Numbered from the stretch's first letter, positions 32,467-44,081 are shown. The stretch is DNA of 48,081 bases from Cyanobacteria bacterium M5B4 (GCA_002861535.1 PHFO01000004.1:1-48081); one strand, 5' to 3'. Made by a program: numbers and translations. Notes: a model not told the origin generated them from the sequence alone.

Positions 32467-32588
32467 GAGTTACGATTGCGTCTGCGGTCTTGCCATTCAC
32501 TAAAGGTGAGGTAACCCACACCGAGGGTTACCCCGCCCAGGAGCACCATTGCCATCCAAAAAAAGCCTGTAACTACGTAGTCGGTCAT
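32463..32588 (-). CDS. 41-aa single-TM small protein directly downstream of petN
   Basis: MTDYVVTGFFWMAMVLLGGVTLGVGYLTFSEWQDRRRNRNS; ATG begins 1 nt after the petN stop; not in the ORF track. Confidence 0.6.
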   Translation of the reverse strand: MTDYVVTGFFWMAMVLLGGVTLGVGYLTFSEWQDRRRNRNS

Positions 32589-32589
32589 G

Positions 32590-32679
32590 CTACAAGCCGT
32601 TCCGTCCCCACACAACGAAGGCGATCGTGAGTGTAAACATGCCTAGCAAGCCAACCCAGCCTAAAGTCAAAATATCCAT
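32590..32679 (-). CDS. petN: Cytochrome b6-f complex subunit PetN
   Basis: 29 aa [29 protein letters not shown], near-identical to known PetN; missed by the ORF track because it is short. Confidence 0.93.
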   Translation of the reverse strand: MDILTLGWVGLLGMFTLTIAFVVWGRNGL

Positions 32680-32716
32680 AGTTAAAGTTTGTAAAATTCC
32701 TTTCCCATTGTAATCC

Positions 32717-33112
32717 TCAGGACAGAATTTCTCCATCGGGGGGGGCTGTTTTTTGTTCCCGCTCCGCGCTGAGTTTGTTCAAAAGGGAGAGAACTTTCAC
32801 GCCTTCTTCAAACGATCGGTCTTCTTTGAACACTACTTCCGGTGCTCTTCTGAGGTTGAGGCGGTGTCCCAATTCGCGGCGAATAAAGCTGGTAGCAGCT
32901 CCTAGTCCTTCCATAGTTTCCTGTCTGGCGGCATCAGTGCCATAGATGCTGACAAAAACGCGGGCGTGTTGCAGGTCACCTGACACTTCCACCGCCGTAA
33001 TGCTGACCATGCCAGCCCCCACCCGATCGTCTTTAATATCCCGCATAATGAGGGCACTAACTTCTCGTTTAATCAATTCGGCAACGCGCTCCACGCGGCG
33101 ACTGGTAGCCAT
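32717..33112 (-). CDS. rbfA: 30S ribosome-binding factor A
   Basis: [52 protein letters not shown]. Confidence 0.93.
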   Translation of the reverse strand: MATSRRVERVAELIKREVSALIMRDIKDDRVGAGMVSITAVEVSGDLQHARVFVSIYGTDAARQETMEGLGAATSFIRRELGHRLNLRRAPEVVFKEDRSFEEGVKVLSLLNKLSAEREQKTAPPDGEILS

Positions 33113-33130
33113 ATCTCGTATCCATGCAAC

Positions 33131-34507
33131 TTGTTAATTTTACCATTAGCCCTTAGCATAGTAGGGGGTTTTGGAGCTAGGCATCTGAATACAAGGGTAA
33201 TTTTAGTCCGTCACGGCGAGAGTACATCAAATTTGCAGGGCTTAGTCCAGGGGCGCGGATTCGCCGATCAGCCGGAACTACAGTCTTCTCTCACAGATAA
33301 GGGCATCCGCCAAGCGCAGGCAGTAGGAAGGGCTTTAGTTGATCTACCCATCGATCGGCTGCTGGTCAGCCCCCTCAGACGCGCCCAGGAAACGGCATTG
33401 CATATCGGCATGTTGCGGGCGCAACCCCTGCCCCAGGAAACTATAGAGGAGCTATACGAGATTAACCTGCCGGAGTGGGAAGGGGTAAGTTTTGCTGAGA
33501 TTAAGCGCACCAGTCCAGAACGGTTCCATTGCTGGCATCATACGCCCCATTTGCTGGAAATGGGGGGCAGGTTCCCCGTCCTAGATTTGTTTGACCAGGC
33601 GCGGCAGCTATGGCAGAAGATTTTGCCCCAGTATAGTGGGCAGACCCTTTTGTTGATAGGACATAGTGGCATTAACCGCGCCCTGATTGCTACTGCTCTA
33701 GGGATTGGTCCCGATCGGTATCACTGCTTGTCCCAGGGGAATTGCTGTCTTAATGTCTTGAATTTTAAGCCCGATGGCACAGCCCAACTAGAGTCAGCAA
33801 ACCTGACCCAACACCACAACCAGGTCCTCTATCCCCTGCGGGAGGGTTGGACTGGTCCACGGATTTTATTGGTGCGTCACGGGGAAACGGACTGGAATCG
33901 GGAGCAGCGCTTCCAAGGGCAGATCGATGTGCCCCTCAATGCCAACGGCATAGCTCAAGGGGAAAAGACCGCGCAGTTTTTGCAACCCATCAAGATCGAT
34001 CGGGCGTTTTCTAGCCCCCTTCTTCGTCCCAAACAAACTGCCGAGGCAATTTTAAGGGGACGCGACCTGCCCCTCACCCTCATTGATGATCTCAAAGAAA
34101 TTTCCCACGGACTATGGGAAGGCAAGCTAGAAAGGGAAATCGAGCAAGAATTTCCCGGAGAACTAGAGCGCTGGCAACGGGAACCCGATCGGGTGCAAAT
34201 GCCGGAGGGGGAAAACCTGCACCAGGTCTGGACAAGGGCAAGACAAGCCTGGCAGGAAATTGTGGCAGCCAGCCAGCCAGGGGAAACAGTGTTGGTAGTC
34301 GCCCATGATGCTGTTAATAAGGCTTTACTTTGTCAGTTATTTGACCTCAAACCCGATCGTTTTTGGGCATTTAAGCAGGGGAATGGTGGCATTAGCGTCA
34401 TTGATTGGCGAGAAGGAATTACATCAGCCCCAGTTTTAACTACCTCTAACATCACAGTACATCTTTCTAACAGCATATTAGACACCACCGCCAAGGGAGC
34501 TTTGTAG
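33131..34507 (+). CDS. Two-domain histidine phosphatase (phosphoglycerate mutase-like superfamily)
   Basis: Two catalytic motifs, [10 protein letters not shown] and [11 protein letters not shown]; exact start uncertain (no ATG near [11 protein letters not shown]). Confidence 0.85.
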   Translation: MLILPLALSIVGGFGARHLNTRVILVRHGESTSNLQGLVQGRGFADQPELQSSLTDKGIRQAQAVGRALVDLPIDRLLVSPLRRAQETALHIGMLRAQPLPQETIEELYEINLPEWEGVSFAEIKRTSPERFHCWHHTPHLLEMGGRFPVLDLFDQARQLWQKILPQYSGQTLLLIGHSGINRALIATALGIGPDRYHCLSQGNCCLNVLNFKPDGTAQLESANLTQHHNQVLYPLREGWTGPRILLVRHGETDWNREQRFQGQIDVPLNANGIAQGEKTAQFLQPIKIDRAFSSPLLRPKQTAEAILRGRDLPLTLIDDLKEISHGLWEGKLEREIEQEFPGELERWQREPDRVQMPEGENLHQVWTRARQAWQEIVAASQPGETVLVVAHDAVNKALLCQLFDLKPDRFWAFKQGNGGISVIDWREGITSAPVLTTSNITVHLSNSILDTTAKGAL

Positions 34508-34533
34508 AATAGGTCTAGATTTGAGCAAAAATC

Positions 34534-34779
34534 ATGGCCTATACGATCGTCACCAACACCTGCGAGGGCGTAGCTGCCTGCGCGCCTGCCTGTCCTGTCA
34601 ACTGCATTCACCCCGGGTATCAATACAATGCCAAAGGCACCTTCTGGTATTGGATTGATTTCGATACCTGCATCGACTGCGGCGTATGCCTGGAAGTGTG
34701 CCCCGTGCCAGGAGCTATCCTCCCCGAAGAAAGACCAAGCCTGCAACTAACTCCCAAATCCCACACTACAAATACTTGA
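34534..34779 (+). CDS. 4Fe-4S dicluster ferredoxin
   Basis: CEGVAACAPACPVNCIHPG and CIDCGVCLEVCPVPGAI. Confidence 0.88.
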   Translation: MAYTIVTNTCEGVAACAPACPVNCIHPGYQYNAKGTFWYWIDFDTCIDCGVCLEVCPVPGAILPEERPSLQLTPKSHTTNT

Positions 34780-34799
34780 GAATTTTTTTAATAAAACTG

Positions 34800-34828
34800 T
34801 TGACATTTAATTTCAACTAGAGTAATCT
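34800..34828 (+). promoter_or_regulatory. Sigma70-type promoter TTGACA-N17-TAATCT
   Basis: -35 TTGACA at 34800-34805, 17-nt spacer, -10 TAATCT at 34823-34828. Confidence 0.6.
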
Positions 34829-34834
34829 ATCTTT

Positions 34835-34905
34835 AGTCAAGCGAGACATGACTGTTCCTCTCATAGAGTAGGTAAGCCGGATAGAAGGGGTTTTATCTGG
34901 CTTTT
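34835..34905 (+). ncRNA. Candidate small RNA (~70 nt) ending in an intrinsic-terminator-like hairpin
   Basis: Consensus promoter upstream, no ORF, 3' hairpin AAGCCGGATA-N10-TATCTGGCTT plus T run. Confidence 0.5.
34874..34905 (+). terminator. Rho-independent-like terminator hairpin
   Basis: 10-bp stem (one G-U) with loop gaaggggttt, followed by TTTT. Confidence 0.55.
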
Positions 34906-34957
34906 CTCTTCAATGTAACTACTGAGAAATAAAAGCATCAAGCTACGCTCTAAGCAG

Positions 34958-35052
34958 CAGGACTTACGTTGAAACCTCTCCCAAAAAGGAAGAAATTGAT
35001 CTGCTTTCCTTCCCCCGCCCTCGACAAGCTTAGGAATTCATCGTAAGTCCTG
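34958..35052. repeat. MITE-like element with 11-bp perfect terminal inverted repeats
   Basis: CAGGACTTACG (34958-34968) ... CGTAAGTCCTG (35042-35052). Confidence 0.6.
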
Positions 35053-35064
35053 TATATCGATCAA

Positions 35065-37476
35065 CTAACAACTGCGATCGTAGGGCCACTTCCAGTTAGT
35101 AATCTCATCCTTATCAATTCCATGCTCCCTGGCATAGTTGAGATTTTCAATGATGGCATTCTTCATCCGTTCCTTCACATAGGCAGCGCGGGACTGTAAC
35201 TTAGGCACCCGATCGATCACATCGATCACCAAATTAAACCGATCGACTTGGTTACGAATCGCCAATTCCAGCGGTGTGTTGATGTTACCTTCTTCTTTGT
35301 AACCGCGCACATGGATGCGCTCTTGGTTAGTCCGACGATAGGTAAGTTTGTGAATCAACCAGGGATAACCATGGAAGTTAAAAATGACCGGTTTATCAGG
35401 CGTAAACAGGATGTCAAAATCCCGATCGGAAAGACCATGGGGATGCTCAGTATCAGGCTGGAGTTTGAACAAATCCACCACGTTAATGAATCTGACCTTC
35501 AACTCCGGGAACTCCTCCCGCAAAATCGCCGTAGCCGCCAAGGACTCCTTAGTCAAAATATCACCACAACAAGCCATGACCACATCAGGCACGTCGGGTT
35601 CTTTACCGCAGTCATCATTGCTAGCCCATTCCCAAATCCCAATACCTTTAGTGCAGTGCTTAACTGCTTCTTCCATATTCAAATACTGGAGATGGTTTTG
35701 TTTATCTGCCACAATCACATTGACATAGCCCTTACTACGTAAACAATGATCCGCTACAGATAAAAGACAATTAGCATCCGGTGGCAAATAAATCCTAGTC
35801 ACATCAGCACTCTTGTTAGTCACAAGATCAATAAAACCAGGGTCTTGATGGCTAAAGCCATTGTGATCTTGCCGCCAAACGACAGAAGATAAAAGAATAT
35901 TCAAAGACGAAATCGGAGAACGCCAAGACACTTCATGACGACAAATGTCTAACCATTTAGCATGCTGATTAAACATCGAGTCAATCACATGGGCAAAGGC
36001 TTCATAGGTATGGAACAAACCATGACGACCAGTGAGGAGATAACCCTCTAACCAACCCTCTAAAGTATGCTCACTGAGCATCTCCATCACTCTACCATCG
36101 GGAGAAAGATTGCTGCCATCTTCATCTTCTGGCAAATAATCTGCCATCCAGGTCTTTTTGGTTACTTCGTACAAAGCATGAAGACGATTAGATGCAGTTT
36201 CATCGGGACCAAAGACGCGGAAGTTGTGCATGTTCTTCTTCATCACATCCCGCAAAAAGATACCCATCAGTTTGGTGTTCTCTGCTTCTACTGTGCCAGG
36301 TACCTTCACTTCTACCGCATAATCTCTGAAGTCAGGTAAACAAAGGTCTTTGCGCACTAAACCACCGTTAGTAATAGGGTTGGCACTCATGCGGCGATGC
36401 CCCTTGGGCGCTAGTTCCTTCAGTTCCGGTATCAGACGACCATTACTGTCAAATAATTCCTCTGGCTTGTAGCTCTTCATCCATTGTTCTAACATTTTCA
36501 AATGTTCCGGATTACTGTGCATCCCCCCCATGGGCACTTGGTGCGATCGCCAGAAACCTTCGACTTTGTGACCATCCACTGTAGTGGGTCCTGTCCATCC
36601 CTTGGGAGTGCGCAATATAATCATGGGCCACTTGGGACGCATAGCCTTGCCGCTAGTTCTTGCCTCTAGCTGAATTTGGCGGATTTGGGTGATACATTCT
36701 TCGGTCACACTTGCCATTTTCTCGTGCATCTCCATCGGGTCGGAGCCTTCAACAAAGTAGGGAGTGTAGCCATAGCCGCGGAAGAGGGCTTCTAATTCTT
36801 CGTGGGAGATGCGGGACAGGATAGTGGGGTTGGCAATTTTGTAGCCGTTCAGATGGAGGATGGGTAAAACTGCGCCGTCACGAATGGGGTTGAGAAACTT
36901 ATTAGAGTGCCAGGAAGTGGCTAGAGGACCCGTTTCGGCTTCGCCGTCTCCGACAACACAAGCCGCAATTAGATCGGGCTGATCAAACACCGCACCGTAG
37001 GCGTGGGAAAGACAATAACCTAGTTCACCGCCTTCATGGATCGAGCCTGGGGTTTCGGGGGTGACATGGCTACCGATGTGACCAGGGAAGGAAAACTGTT
37101 TGAAGAACTTTTGCAAGCCTTCTTCGTCTTCGCTTTTGTCGGGATAGACTTCGGAATAGGTGCCTTCTAAGTAGACTGCTGACAAGACTCCGGGGGCACC
37201 GTGACCGGGTCCCGCTAAAAAGATCATGTTGAGGTCATATTTCTTGATGAGACGGTTGAGATGGATATAGGTAAAACTTAATCCAGGGGTTGAGCCCCAA
37301 TGTCCCAACAGGCGATATTTAACGTGTTCTGCCTTGAGGGGTTCCTTGAGGAGGGGATTATCCCGTAGGTAAATCATGCCTACAGCGAGGTAGTTGCAGG
37401 CACGCCAGTAGGCGTTCATTTTCTCTAGTTCTGGGGCAGTGAGGATTTCTTTGCCCGATGCGGTTGCGACTGTCAT
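35065..37476 (-). CDS. xfp: Xylulose-5-phosphate/fructose-6-phosphate phosphoketolase
   Basis: 803 aa; [66 protein letters not shown]. Confidence 0.95.
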   Translation of the reverse strand: MTVATASGKEILTAPELEKMNAYWRACNYLAVGMIYLRDNPLLKEPLKAEHVKYRLLGHWGSTPGLSFTYIHLNRLIKKYDLNMIFLAGPGHGAPGVLSAVYLEGTYSEVYPDKSEDEEGLQKFFKQFSFPGHIGSHVTPETPGSIHEGGELGYCLSHAYGAVFDQPDLIAACVVGDGEAETGPLATSWHSNKFLNPIRDGAVLPILHLNGYKIANPTILSRISHEELEALFRGYGYTPYFVEGSDPMEMHEKMASVTEECITQIRQIQLEARTSGKAMRPKWPMIILRTPKGWTGPTTVDGHKVEGFWRSHQVPMGGMHSNPEHLKMLEQWMKSYKPEELFDSNGRLIPELKELAPKGHRRMSANPITNGGLVRKDLCLPDFRDYAVEVKVPGTVEAENTKLMGIFLRDVMKKNMHNFRVFGPDETASNRLHALYEVTKKTWMADYLPEDEDGSNLSPDGRVMEMLSEHTLEGWLEGYLLTGRHGLFHTYEAFAHVIDSMFNQHAKWLDICRHEVSWRSPISSLNILLSSVVWRQDHNGFSHQDPGFIDLVTNKSADVTRIYLPPDANCLLSVADHCLRSKGYVNVIVADKQNHLQYLNMEEAVKHCTKGIGIWEWASNDDCGKEPDVPDVVMACCGDILTKESLAATAILREEFPELKVRFINVVDLFKLQPDTEHPHGLSDRDFDILFTPDKPVIFNFHGYPWLIHKLTYRRTNQERIHVRGYKEEGNINTPLELAIRNQVDRFNLVIDVIDRVPKLQSRAAYVKERMKNAIIENLNYAREHGIDKDEITNWKWPYDRSC

Positions 37477-37664
37477 AGCTTTTTCTTAGCGCTCCATGAG
37501 TATCTTTACTTGTCTCGATCGGTTTAGCGCTATCTTTAGTTTTTTCTTTAGATTCAGGTAAAAAATTATTTCTTGGTCTTAATGCTGATCTAGCATTCTT
37601 GCAATTAGCAAGAATGCGCACTATCTTTGTTTAGTGACTAATTTTAGGTATTGGGGCTTGTTTT

Positions 37665-38030
37665 TTATTCCTGAGTGGAGAGTGTCTGAAACTCTTCCAT
37701 TGCTTCAATAACATGGGCGGCGTACATTAAGGAAGGTCCTCCACCCATAAAAATTGTTACCCCTAGCATTTCCATAATTTCTGCCCTGGTTGCCCCTTCT
37801 TTCAAAGCTGATTGGGTGTGGAAGGCAATACAATCATCGCAACGAACGGCAACCGCGATCGCTAGGGCAATTAACTCCTTGGTCTTAGTGTCTAAGGCTC
37901 CTGTTGTGGAAGAGGTTTTGCTCAGTCCATAAAAGGACTTCATCAGCTCAGGTAATGCTTGGTGAATTTTGCTGGTGTGTTGGCGGATGTTTTGAGTCCG
38001 TTCTTGGTAAGAGGGTATGTTTCCTGTCAT
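37665..38030 (-). CDS. Carboxymuconolactone decarboxylase/AhpD-like protein
   Basis: LDTKTKELIALAIAVAVRCDDCIAFHTQSALKEGATRAEIMEMLGV. Confidence 0.88.
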   Translation of the reverse strand: MTGNIPSYQERTQNIRQHTSKIHQALPELMKSFYGLSKTSSTTGALDTKTKELIALAIAVAVRCDDCIAFHTQSALKEGATRAEIMEMLGVTIFMGGGPSLMYAAHVIEAMEEFQTLSTQE

Positions 38031-38092
38031 GGTGTTTTTTGTTAGTTAAGTGGTTGTTTATCTGGTCAGAAATTAAGACCGATCGGGGGTAA

Positions 38093-38305
38093 TTAAACTT
38101 CTTGTACTTGGTCTTTGTGGAGCCAGATGGGGGGGGTAGGCACTTGTCCAAAGCTGATTTGCACATAGTCTCCCCGCAGTTCGACAATTTCCCCGTTGGT
38201 ATCAAAGATGTAGTTGGCAAAGCGGGGGTCGTTTGCCTGGGCTTCCAGACTGCCGGTTAGTTTTTCCCGAATTGCTCTTACGAGGGTGCCTTTTTTTATC
38301 GCCAT
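38093..38305 (-). CDS. ndhO: NAD(P)H-quinone oxidoreductase subunit O
   Basis: 70 aa [70 protein letters not shown]. Confidence 0.88.
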   Translation of the reverse strand: MAIKKGTLVRAIREKLTGSLEAQANDPRFANYIFDTNGEIVELRGDYVQISFGQVPTPPIWLHKDQVQEV

Positions 38306-38382
38306 ATGTCATCAGTTCCAAATCTATATTTATTGTATCGTTTTGGCAGGCTACAATGCCCTCAGTTTTTGGCTCTGGTTCT

Positions 38383-38783
38383 ATGCGCTTGCTCTCACTG
38401 CTACTCTTTGTGATTTTAGTTGTTGGAATAGTGTCTTGTAGCGAAACTAAGGTTTCTCAGTGTAGCCGCATGAATCGGGTGGTCAATAAGATTAGTGCTT
38501 TGCCTATGCCCAAGGATGTGGCGCAATGGTCGCAACTTTCTAGTCAGCTGTCTACGATCGGGGCGGAGTTGCAGGGCTTGACTTTACAGGACCCGTTTTT
38601 AGTGGATGCCCAAAAAAGTTGGTGGATTTGACCAACGAAGCATCCCGATCGGCATTGGATTTGGGCAAGGCACTACAGGGGCAAAATAGCAAGGAACGCA
38701 ATCAAGCTATTACTAGAATAGAGCAGTTACTAAAAAAAGAGGCACCGATCGTTGATGAAATTAACCAATACTGCCGTAGCTAA
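38383..38783 (+). CDS. Putative lipoprotein, frame broken near 38613
   Basis: Lipobox-like GIVSC. One extra A in CAAAAAAGTT extends the frame to KLVDLTNEASRSALDLGKALQGQNSKERNQAITRIEQLLKKEAPIVDEINQYCRS*. Confidence 0.55.
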
Positions 38784-39932
38784 AAGGGCAGAGTTGATCC
38801 AACCATCGCAAATTAGGGAGGCATCCCGCTACTGTGAGCAGTTTGGTGCGATCAATTTGGCGCAGGGCTTACCGGATTTTGCCGCGCCCGAAATTTTGAA
38901 GCAGGCTGCAGTACAGGCAATTTTGACCGATCGCAATCAGTATTGTGACCCCTGGGGGCTAAGGGAATTGCGGGAAAGTATCGCCCAAAAATGGAGCGGG
39001 AACAGCATGTCCCGATCGATCCCGATCGGGAGGTGACGGTTTGTTGTGGGGCTACGGAGGGATTAAATCTGGCACTGTTGAGTTTAGTTAATCCGGGCGA
39101 TCGGGTGTTAGTATTTGAGCCTTTCTATGAAAATTATTTGCCGAATTTAGTTACCTGCGGCGGTATGCCAGAATTTGTTTTGTTGGAACCCCCCCACTGG
39201 CATGTCGATGAAATGCAATTGAGGCAAGCATTCCAGAAGGGAATTAAAGTAGTGATTCTCAATAGTCCTGCTAATCCTACGGGCAAGGTGTGGAATTATG
39301 ATGAGCTTAAGTTACTGGCTCAGCTTTGCTTAGAATACGATGCCTACGTGATTACTGATGAAATTTATGAGTATATTGTCTACAACGGTAAGCATATTTC
39401 CATGATGGCTTTGCCTGGCATGAAGGATAGAACGATCGTGGTGAATGGCTTTTCTAAAACTTTTTGTGTCACGGGTTGGCGCTTGGGCTACACGATCGCT
39501 GCCCCCGTCCTGACTGAAGCCATGCGTAAAATTCACGATTTTCTGACGATTTGTGCCCCCCATCCCCTCCAGGTGGCAGCTGTTACTGCCATGAATTTCG
39601 CTGGGGACTATTTCCGTAATTTGGCGCAGGATTACCGACGTAAGCGGGATTTGTTGTTCCCTGCTCTAGAAGCGATCGGGTTGCAGCCTGTCTTGCCCCA
39701 GGGAGCCTACTACATTTGGACGGATAGTAGAAGCATCGATCGGGATGGGGAAGTAGCTGCCCGCCATTTAGCCCAGTTTGCCCAGATTGCCGCCGTACCG
39801 GGGAAATGTTTCTCCTGCCCCGATCGGGATTTGGTCAGCGGCTTACGCTTTTGTTTTGCCAAAAAAGACAGCACCCTAGAACAGGCTGTGCAAAATTTAG
39901 CCCACTTCAAAGTTCAGTTAGGGAGGCAGTAA
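38755..39932 (+). CDS. PLP-dependent class I/II aminotransferase, frame broken near 38990
   Basis: One extra A in CAAAAATGG joins ELRESIAQK to MEREQHVPIDPDREVTVCCGATEGL; NSPANPTGKVW and NGFSKTFCVTGWRLGY (PLP Lys). Confidence 0.88.
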
Positions 39933-41405
39933 CCAATAATGCGATCGACTACTTCCTCGATCGTCATGCCATCCGTATCTAGCAAAATCGCATCAGGGGC
40001 TTGTTTGAGGGGCGCTACGGTGCGATTCATGTCTTTGTAGTCCCGCTCCTCGATCGATCGTTGGATTGTTTCCAGGTCTGGCACCTCTAACTGTCTCTGC
40101 TTCAGGTCTTGCTGACGACGTTTGGCGCGCTCCCCCACCGAAGCCGTCAAAAAAATTTTCACCCCCGCATCGGGAAAAACATAGGTGCCGATGTCCCGCC
40201 CTTCCATGACTACCCCCCCTGCCTGCCCCAGGTAACGCAACTCCCGCACTAAAATTTCTCGCACCTGGGGGGATCGCTGCCACCGTGGACACCGCCTCAG
40301 TTACTCGGTGCAAGCGAATCACATCCGTTACATTCTTGCCATTGACAAATACTTGCGCATCCACTGTCACAGTCACCCGCAAACTGCTGGCTAATTCCAC
40401 GATCGCACTTCGGTCCTCTAGGGGGATGTTTGCCTCCAAAACGCTCCAGGTAATTGCCCGATACATCGCCCCACTGTCTAGGTAGAGCAATCCCAATTTC
40501 CCCGCTACCCGCCTTGCCACCGTAGACTTCCCTGCCCCCGCAGGTCCATCAATAGCCACGATCGGGCGACGATTTTGCAAGACCACATTATCAATGAGGC
40601 GCGTAGTACCCACGTAAGCCGCGATCGCTACCATAGCAGCCGTACCATCCATAATTACTTCCAAAGGGACTAAAGTTTGGCAATTGACACATTCGATATA
40701 CTCTACCTTTATCTGGGGAAAGGAGCGCAAAAAAAATTCTATAGATTTAATTAAATTTTGCACCAGGCGTTCCCCCGCCAGAAACTTCTGCTCTGCCACA
40801 GTCAGAGCTTGGTAGATCGCCCGGGCAATTTGGTATTCCTCCCCCTTGAGGTAACGATTGCGGGAACTAAGGGCTAGTCCTGAATCCTCCCGCACCGTAG
40901 GACAGCGCACCACTTCTACCGGCAAATGAAAATCCCTAACCAATTGCTCTAAAATTGCTGCCTGCTGACCATCCTTCTGTCCCAAATAGAGCCGATCGGG
41001 ACGGACAATCTGCAACAACTGCATCACGATCGTGCATACCCCCTCAAAATGCCCGGGACGAAAAGGACCACACAAAACCTTAACCATAGCCGGCGGCGGC
41101 ACAATGCGAAAACTAGGCAAGATTTCTGAGGGATCGGGGGCAAAAATAGCACTCACGCCCAACTCCTGACACATCTTGACATCCGCCTCCCAGGTGCGGG
41201 GATAACGATCGAAATCCTCCCCAGGGGCAAACTGCAAGGGATTGACAAAAATACTGACAACAACCGATCGGTTTTCTGCCAATGCGCGAGCAATCAAACT
41301 CCCATGCCCCCGATGGAGCGCCCCCATAGTGGGCACAAAGCCCACCTCCTGCAAGGACTGCCGCCAACACTGCAACCCCGCCGTCCTATGAAAAATCTGC
41401 ATCAT
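39914..41405 (-). CDS. panC/cmk: Bifunctional pantothenate synthetase / cytidylate kinase, frame broken near 40273
   Basis: Pan[19 protein letters not shown]; Cmk [38 protein letters not shown]. Removing one C from ATCCCCCCAGG joins VSTVAAIPQ to [33 protein letters not shown]. Confidence 0.88.
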
Positions 41406-42937
41406 TGATTGGGTTCAGATTGTACCCCGCGCATAATCCGCGACAGCTCCACCTTTTCATCGATGGAAACCCTAGTAGGAGAACCACTTAAAATCCGCTC
41501 AAAGCCTTGGAAAGAGTCCTTAATTTGGGCACCTTGATCCGTAATTACATACTCGCGAATGCGACTATCATGCCAAGAACCCCTCATCTTAAATACATTC
41601 ACCGCCCTGGACATTTCTCCCCTAATTTCTACATACTGCAGCAAAATAATTGTGTCTGTAATTGTGGAAATATGGGACTCCGTAATCGAGTGGGAACCCA
41701 TGAATTGATCCGTAGTATTGGTAAATAAGCCCGTAATTTCTTCCTGCTTGACAAAACCCGTTAAACCAATTACAAATTGCCGGAAAGTATTGTTACTAAC
41801 TCCCCTTGCCAAAGCCGATAGAGAATCGATCGCAATTCTTGTCGGTTTGAACGTATCAATCTCAGTTTTAATTAACTGTAAATGATCCTCTAAACCAGTA
41901 GCCTCAGGGTAGGCACAAATAATCTTGAGAGCACCACTATTTTCTAACTCCTCTAAACTCGTCCCCCAAGAAGAAGCATTACGGGACAACTGCGCCCTAG
42001 ACTCCTCGTAGGCAAACAAAATTGCCCGCTCCCCGCTACTACAACCATCCTCTAAAAACTTAGTCACCATCAAGGTTTTACCCGTACCGGTCGCCCCCGT
42101 AATCAGGATAATGGAATCTTTGAAATAGCCGCCGCCACACATCTGATCCAGAGTTTTAACCCCAGAAGAAACCCTGACATTAGAGGATTTTTGCGTCAGT
42201 CGCATCGCCCCTAAAGGAAATATATTGATGCCCTGATTAGTCATAGTAAAAGGAAATTCTCCCTTCATGTGAGTTGTTCCCCGCAGTTTGAGAATTTCCG
42301 CTGTGCGGTGCCTCCTTTCCCCCTCTAAAACATTGCGTAAAATAATCACATTGTCAGAAACAAATTCTTCTACGCCAAATCTAGCTACAGGACCATACTC
42401 ATCCACTCTTTCCGCCGACATTACTGTAGTAACGCCCAGAGATTTGAGCCTTGCCACCAATCTAAACATTTCCCGTCTGACTAAAGAAAGGGAATCGTAT
42501 TGTTGAAAAATCGCACTGATAGAATCGATCGAGACCCGCTTCGCCTTATACTTAATTACGGCATATTGAATCCGCTCAATTAGCGCTGATAGATCAAATT
42601 CCCCGACAATTTCATGACCCTCTGGATCGGGGGAAGCATCCAGAATAAATAACTTGCCTTGGCTAATTAAACTGGGTAAATCCCAATTAAAACTATAGGC
42701 ATTTTTAATAATATCTTCCGGGGATTCCTCAAAGGTGACAAATACGCCATGCTCATCGAGGTTGATAATGCCGTTGTGGAGGAACTGCATGGCAAATAGG
42801 GTCTTGCCCGTACCCGCCGTGCCACTTACTAACGTTGCTCTTCCCATGGGCAGACCGCCGTGAGTGATGTCGTCTAAGCCCTCGATCATCGTCCGCAGTT
42901 TCTTGATTCCCCGTTCCTTTTGGTCAAAGTTAGTCAT
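41402..42937 (-). CDS. kaiC: Circadian clock protein KaiC
   Basis: 511 aa, two RecA-like domains with Walker A GTAGTGKT and [39 protein letters not shown]. Confidence 0.97.
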   Translation of the reverse strand: MTNFDQKERGIKKLRTMIEGLDDITHGGLPMGRATLVSGTAGTGKTLFAMQFLHNGIINLDEHGVFVTFEESPEDIIKNAYSFNWDLPSLISQGKLFILDASPDPEGHEIVGEFDLSALIERIQYAVIKYKAKRVSIDSISAIFQQYDSLSLVRREMFRLVARLKSLGVTTVMSAERVDEYGPVARFGVEEFVSDNVIILRNVLEGERRHRTAEILKLRGTTHMKGEFPFTMTNQGINIFPLGAMRLTQKSSNVRVSSGVKTLDQMCGGGYFKDSIILITGATGTGKTLMVTKFLEDGCSSGERAILFAYEESRAQLSRNASSWGTSLEELENSGALKIICAYPEATGLEDHLQLIKTEIDTFKPTRIAIDSLSALARGVSNNTFRQFVIGLTGFVKQEEITGLFTNTTDQFMGSHSITESHISTITDTIILLQYVEIRGEMSRAVNVFKMRGSWHDSRIREYVITDQGAQIKDSFQGFERILSGSPTRVSIDEKVELSRIMRGVQSEPNQ

Positions 42938-43235
42938 TCTCTTGTAGTTCCTCGTAGAGTAAATCTAAACCAACTAATACTTTCTCACGATTGGATAAAT
43001 CTCCAATAATTTTACGCAAAGGTGGCGGTAGTACCTTGGCTAGGGTAGGGGTAGCAAGGATTTTGTCCTCTTCCGCCAGTTGGGGATTTTTGAGCACATC
43101 AATTACTTTGAGGGTATAGATGCCTTGAAAATCTTTCTCCAGAATGTCGTTGAGGGTCTTTAGTGCCTTGACAGAGTTGATCGTGTTTCCTGCCACATAC
43201 AACTTCAAAACGTAGGCTTTGCGTATTGGAGTCAC
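42930..43235 (-). CDS. kaiB: Circadian clock protein KaiB
   Basis: 101 aa, [63 protein letters not shown] start. Confidence 0.97.
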   Translation of the reverse strand: MTPIRKAYVLKLYVAGNTINSVKALKTLNDILEKDFQGIYTLKVIDVLKNPQLAEEDKILATPTLAKVLPPPLRKIIGDLSNREKVLVGLDLLYEELQEND

Positions 43236-43954
43236 AGATTACCTCCCTTGGGCAGAATTGAGCGGCGATACATTTCACATAAATGAGCAATCACATCTAT
43301 TAGTGTAATGCGATAATCCAACAGAATTTCATCTTTATGTCCTTGAATGCGTAATTGTTTGCTCAGTTGATCCATAAGATTTATATGTATTTCTAATACC
43401 TGGGAAACAGAGACATCGGCAAGGAATGCCATGCTGGCAAATTCATCGATTTTTTGGTTTAACCGATCGGGACTTTCTTTGAAATACTCCAGAGCGATCA
43501 TCTTATAGGTTTCAGCTAGTTTGGCTAGGTAGGCACTGCGCTCCTCTGGGGACATTGCGCGCAGGAATTGGTCGGCGTTGCGCTTGTAATAAACTCCTAA
43601 GTAACCCAATCTTTCCTTGAGTTTTTCCGATAAGCGATGCTGCTGATCGATGATAGTTTGATCCCGATCGATTTGGTCTAAAAATGATGCGATCGTGGCA
43701 TCAATTGTGGAGGGTAATTTTTCTAAATCCTGGGGATGGACTTGGGCTGTTTTACATTCTAACTGTTCTTCTCCTATAACTACGATCGGTATTTCTAGGT
43801 CAGGAATCTTACCATCAAATACTAGCAAACAGTCCAAATTTGTCCCCTCGTCGAAGTGTTCCACCGGTGTTAGTACATACCGATCGGGGGGCAAAATTCT
43901 CTCAAGATTCTGGGGGAGGGTTGTCCCAGCCAAATAGCCGATGTGGAGAGGCAC
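43232..43954 (-). CDS. kaiA: Circadian clock protein KaiA, short N-terminal domain
   Basis: C-terminal [22 protein letters not shown]...[26 protein letters not shown] typical of KaiA; 240 aa in total. Confidence 0.93.
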   Translation of the reverse strand: MPLHIGYLAGTTLPQNLERILPPDRYVLTPVEHFDEGTNLDCLLVFDGKIPDLEIPIVVIGEEQLECKTAQVHPQDLEKLPSTIDATIASFLDQIDRDQTIIDQQHRLSEKLKERLGYLGVYYKRNADQFLRAMSPEERSAYLAKLAETYKMIALEYFKESPDRLNQKIDEFASMAFLADVSVSQVLEIHINLMDQLSKQLRIQGHKDEILLDYRITLIDVIAHLCEMYRRSILPKGGNL

Positions 43955-44081
43955 CAGGGGTTAAAATTACAAGATTATGGGTTGTATTGTATATTATCAT
44001 TCAGCCTGCCCATGTTTGCCACAACCGCGATCGGGAGGAATGTGTTAAATTAGTTTAAGCATCCGTAGATAATTATTACGG

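Noticed and set aside
35248-35742. 164-aa ORF antisense to xfp
   Set aside because: Opposite strand of a strongly conserved enzyme; typical shadow ORF with no recognisable motif.
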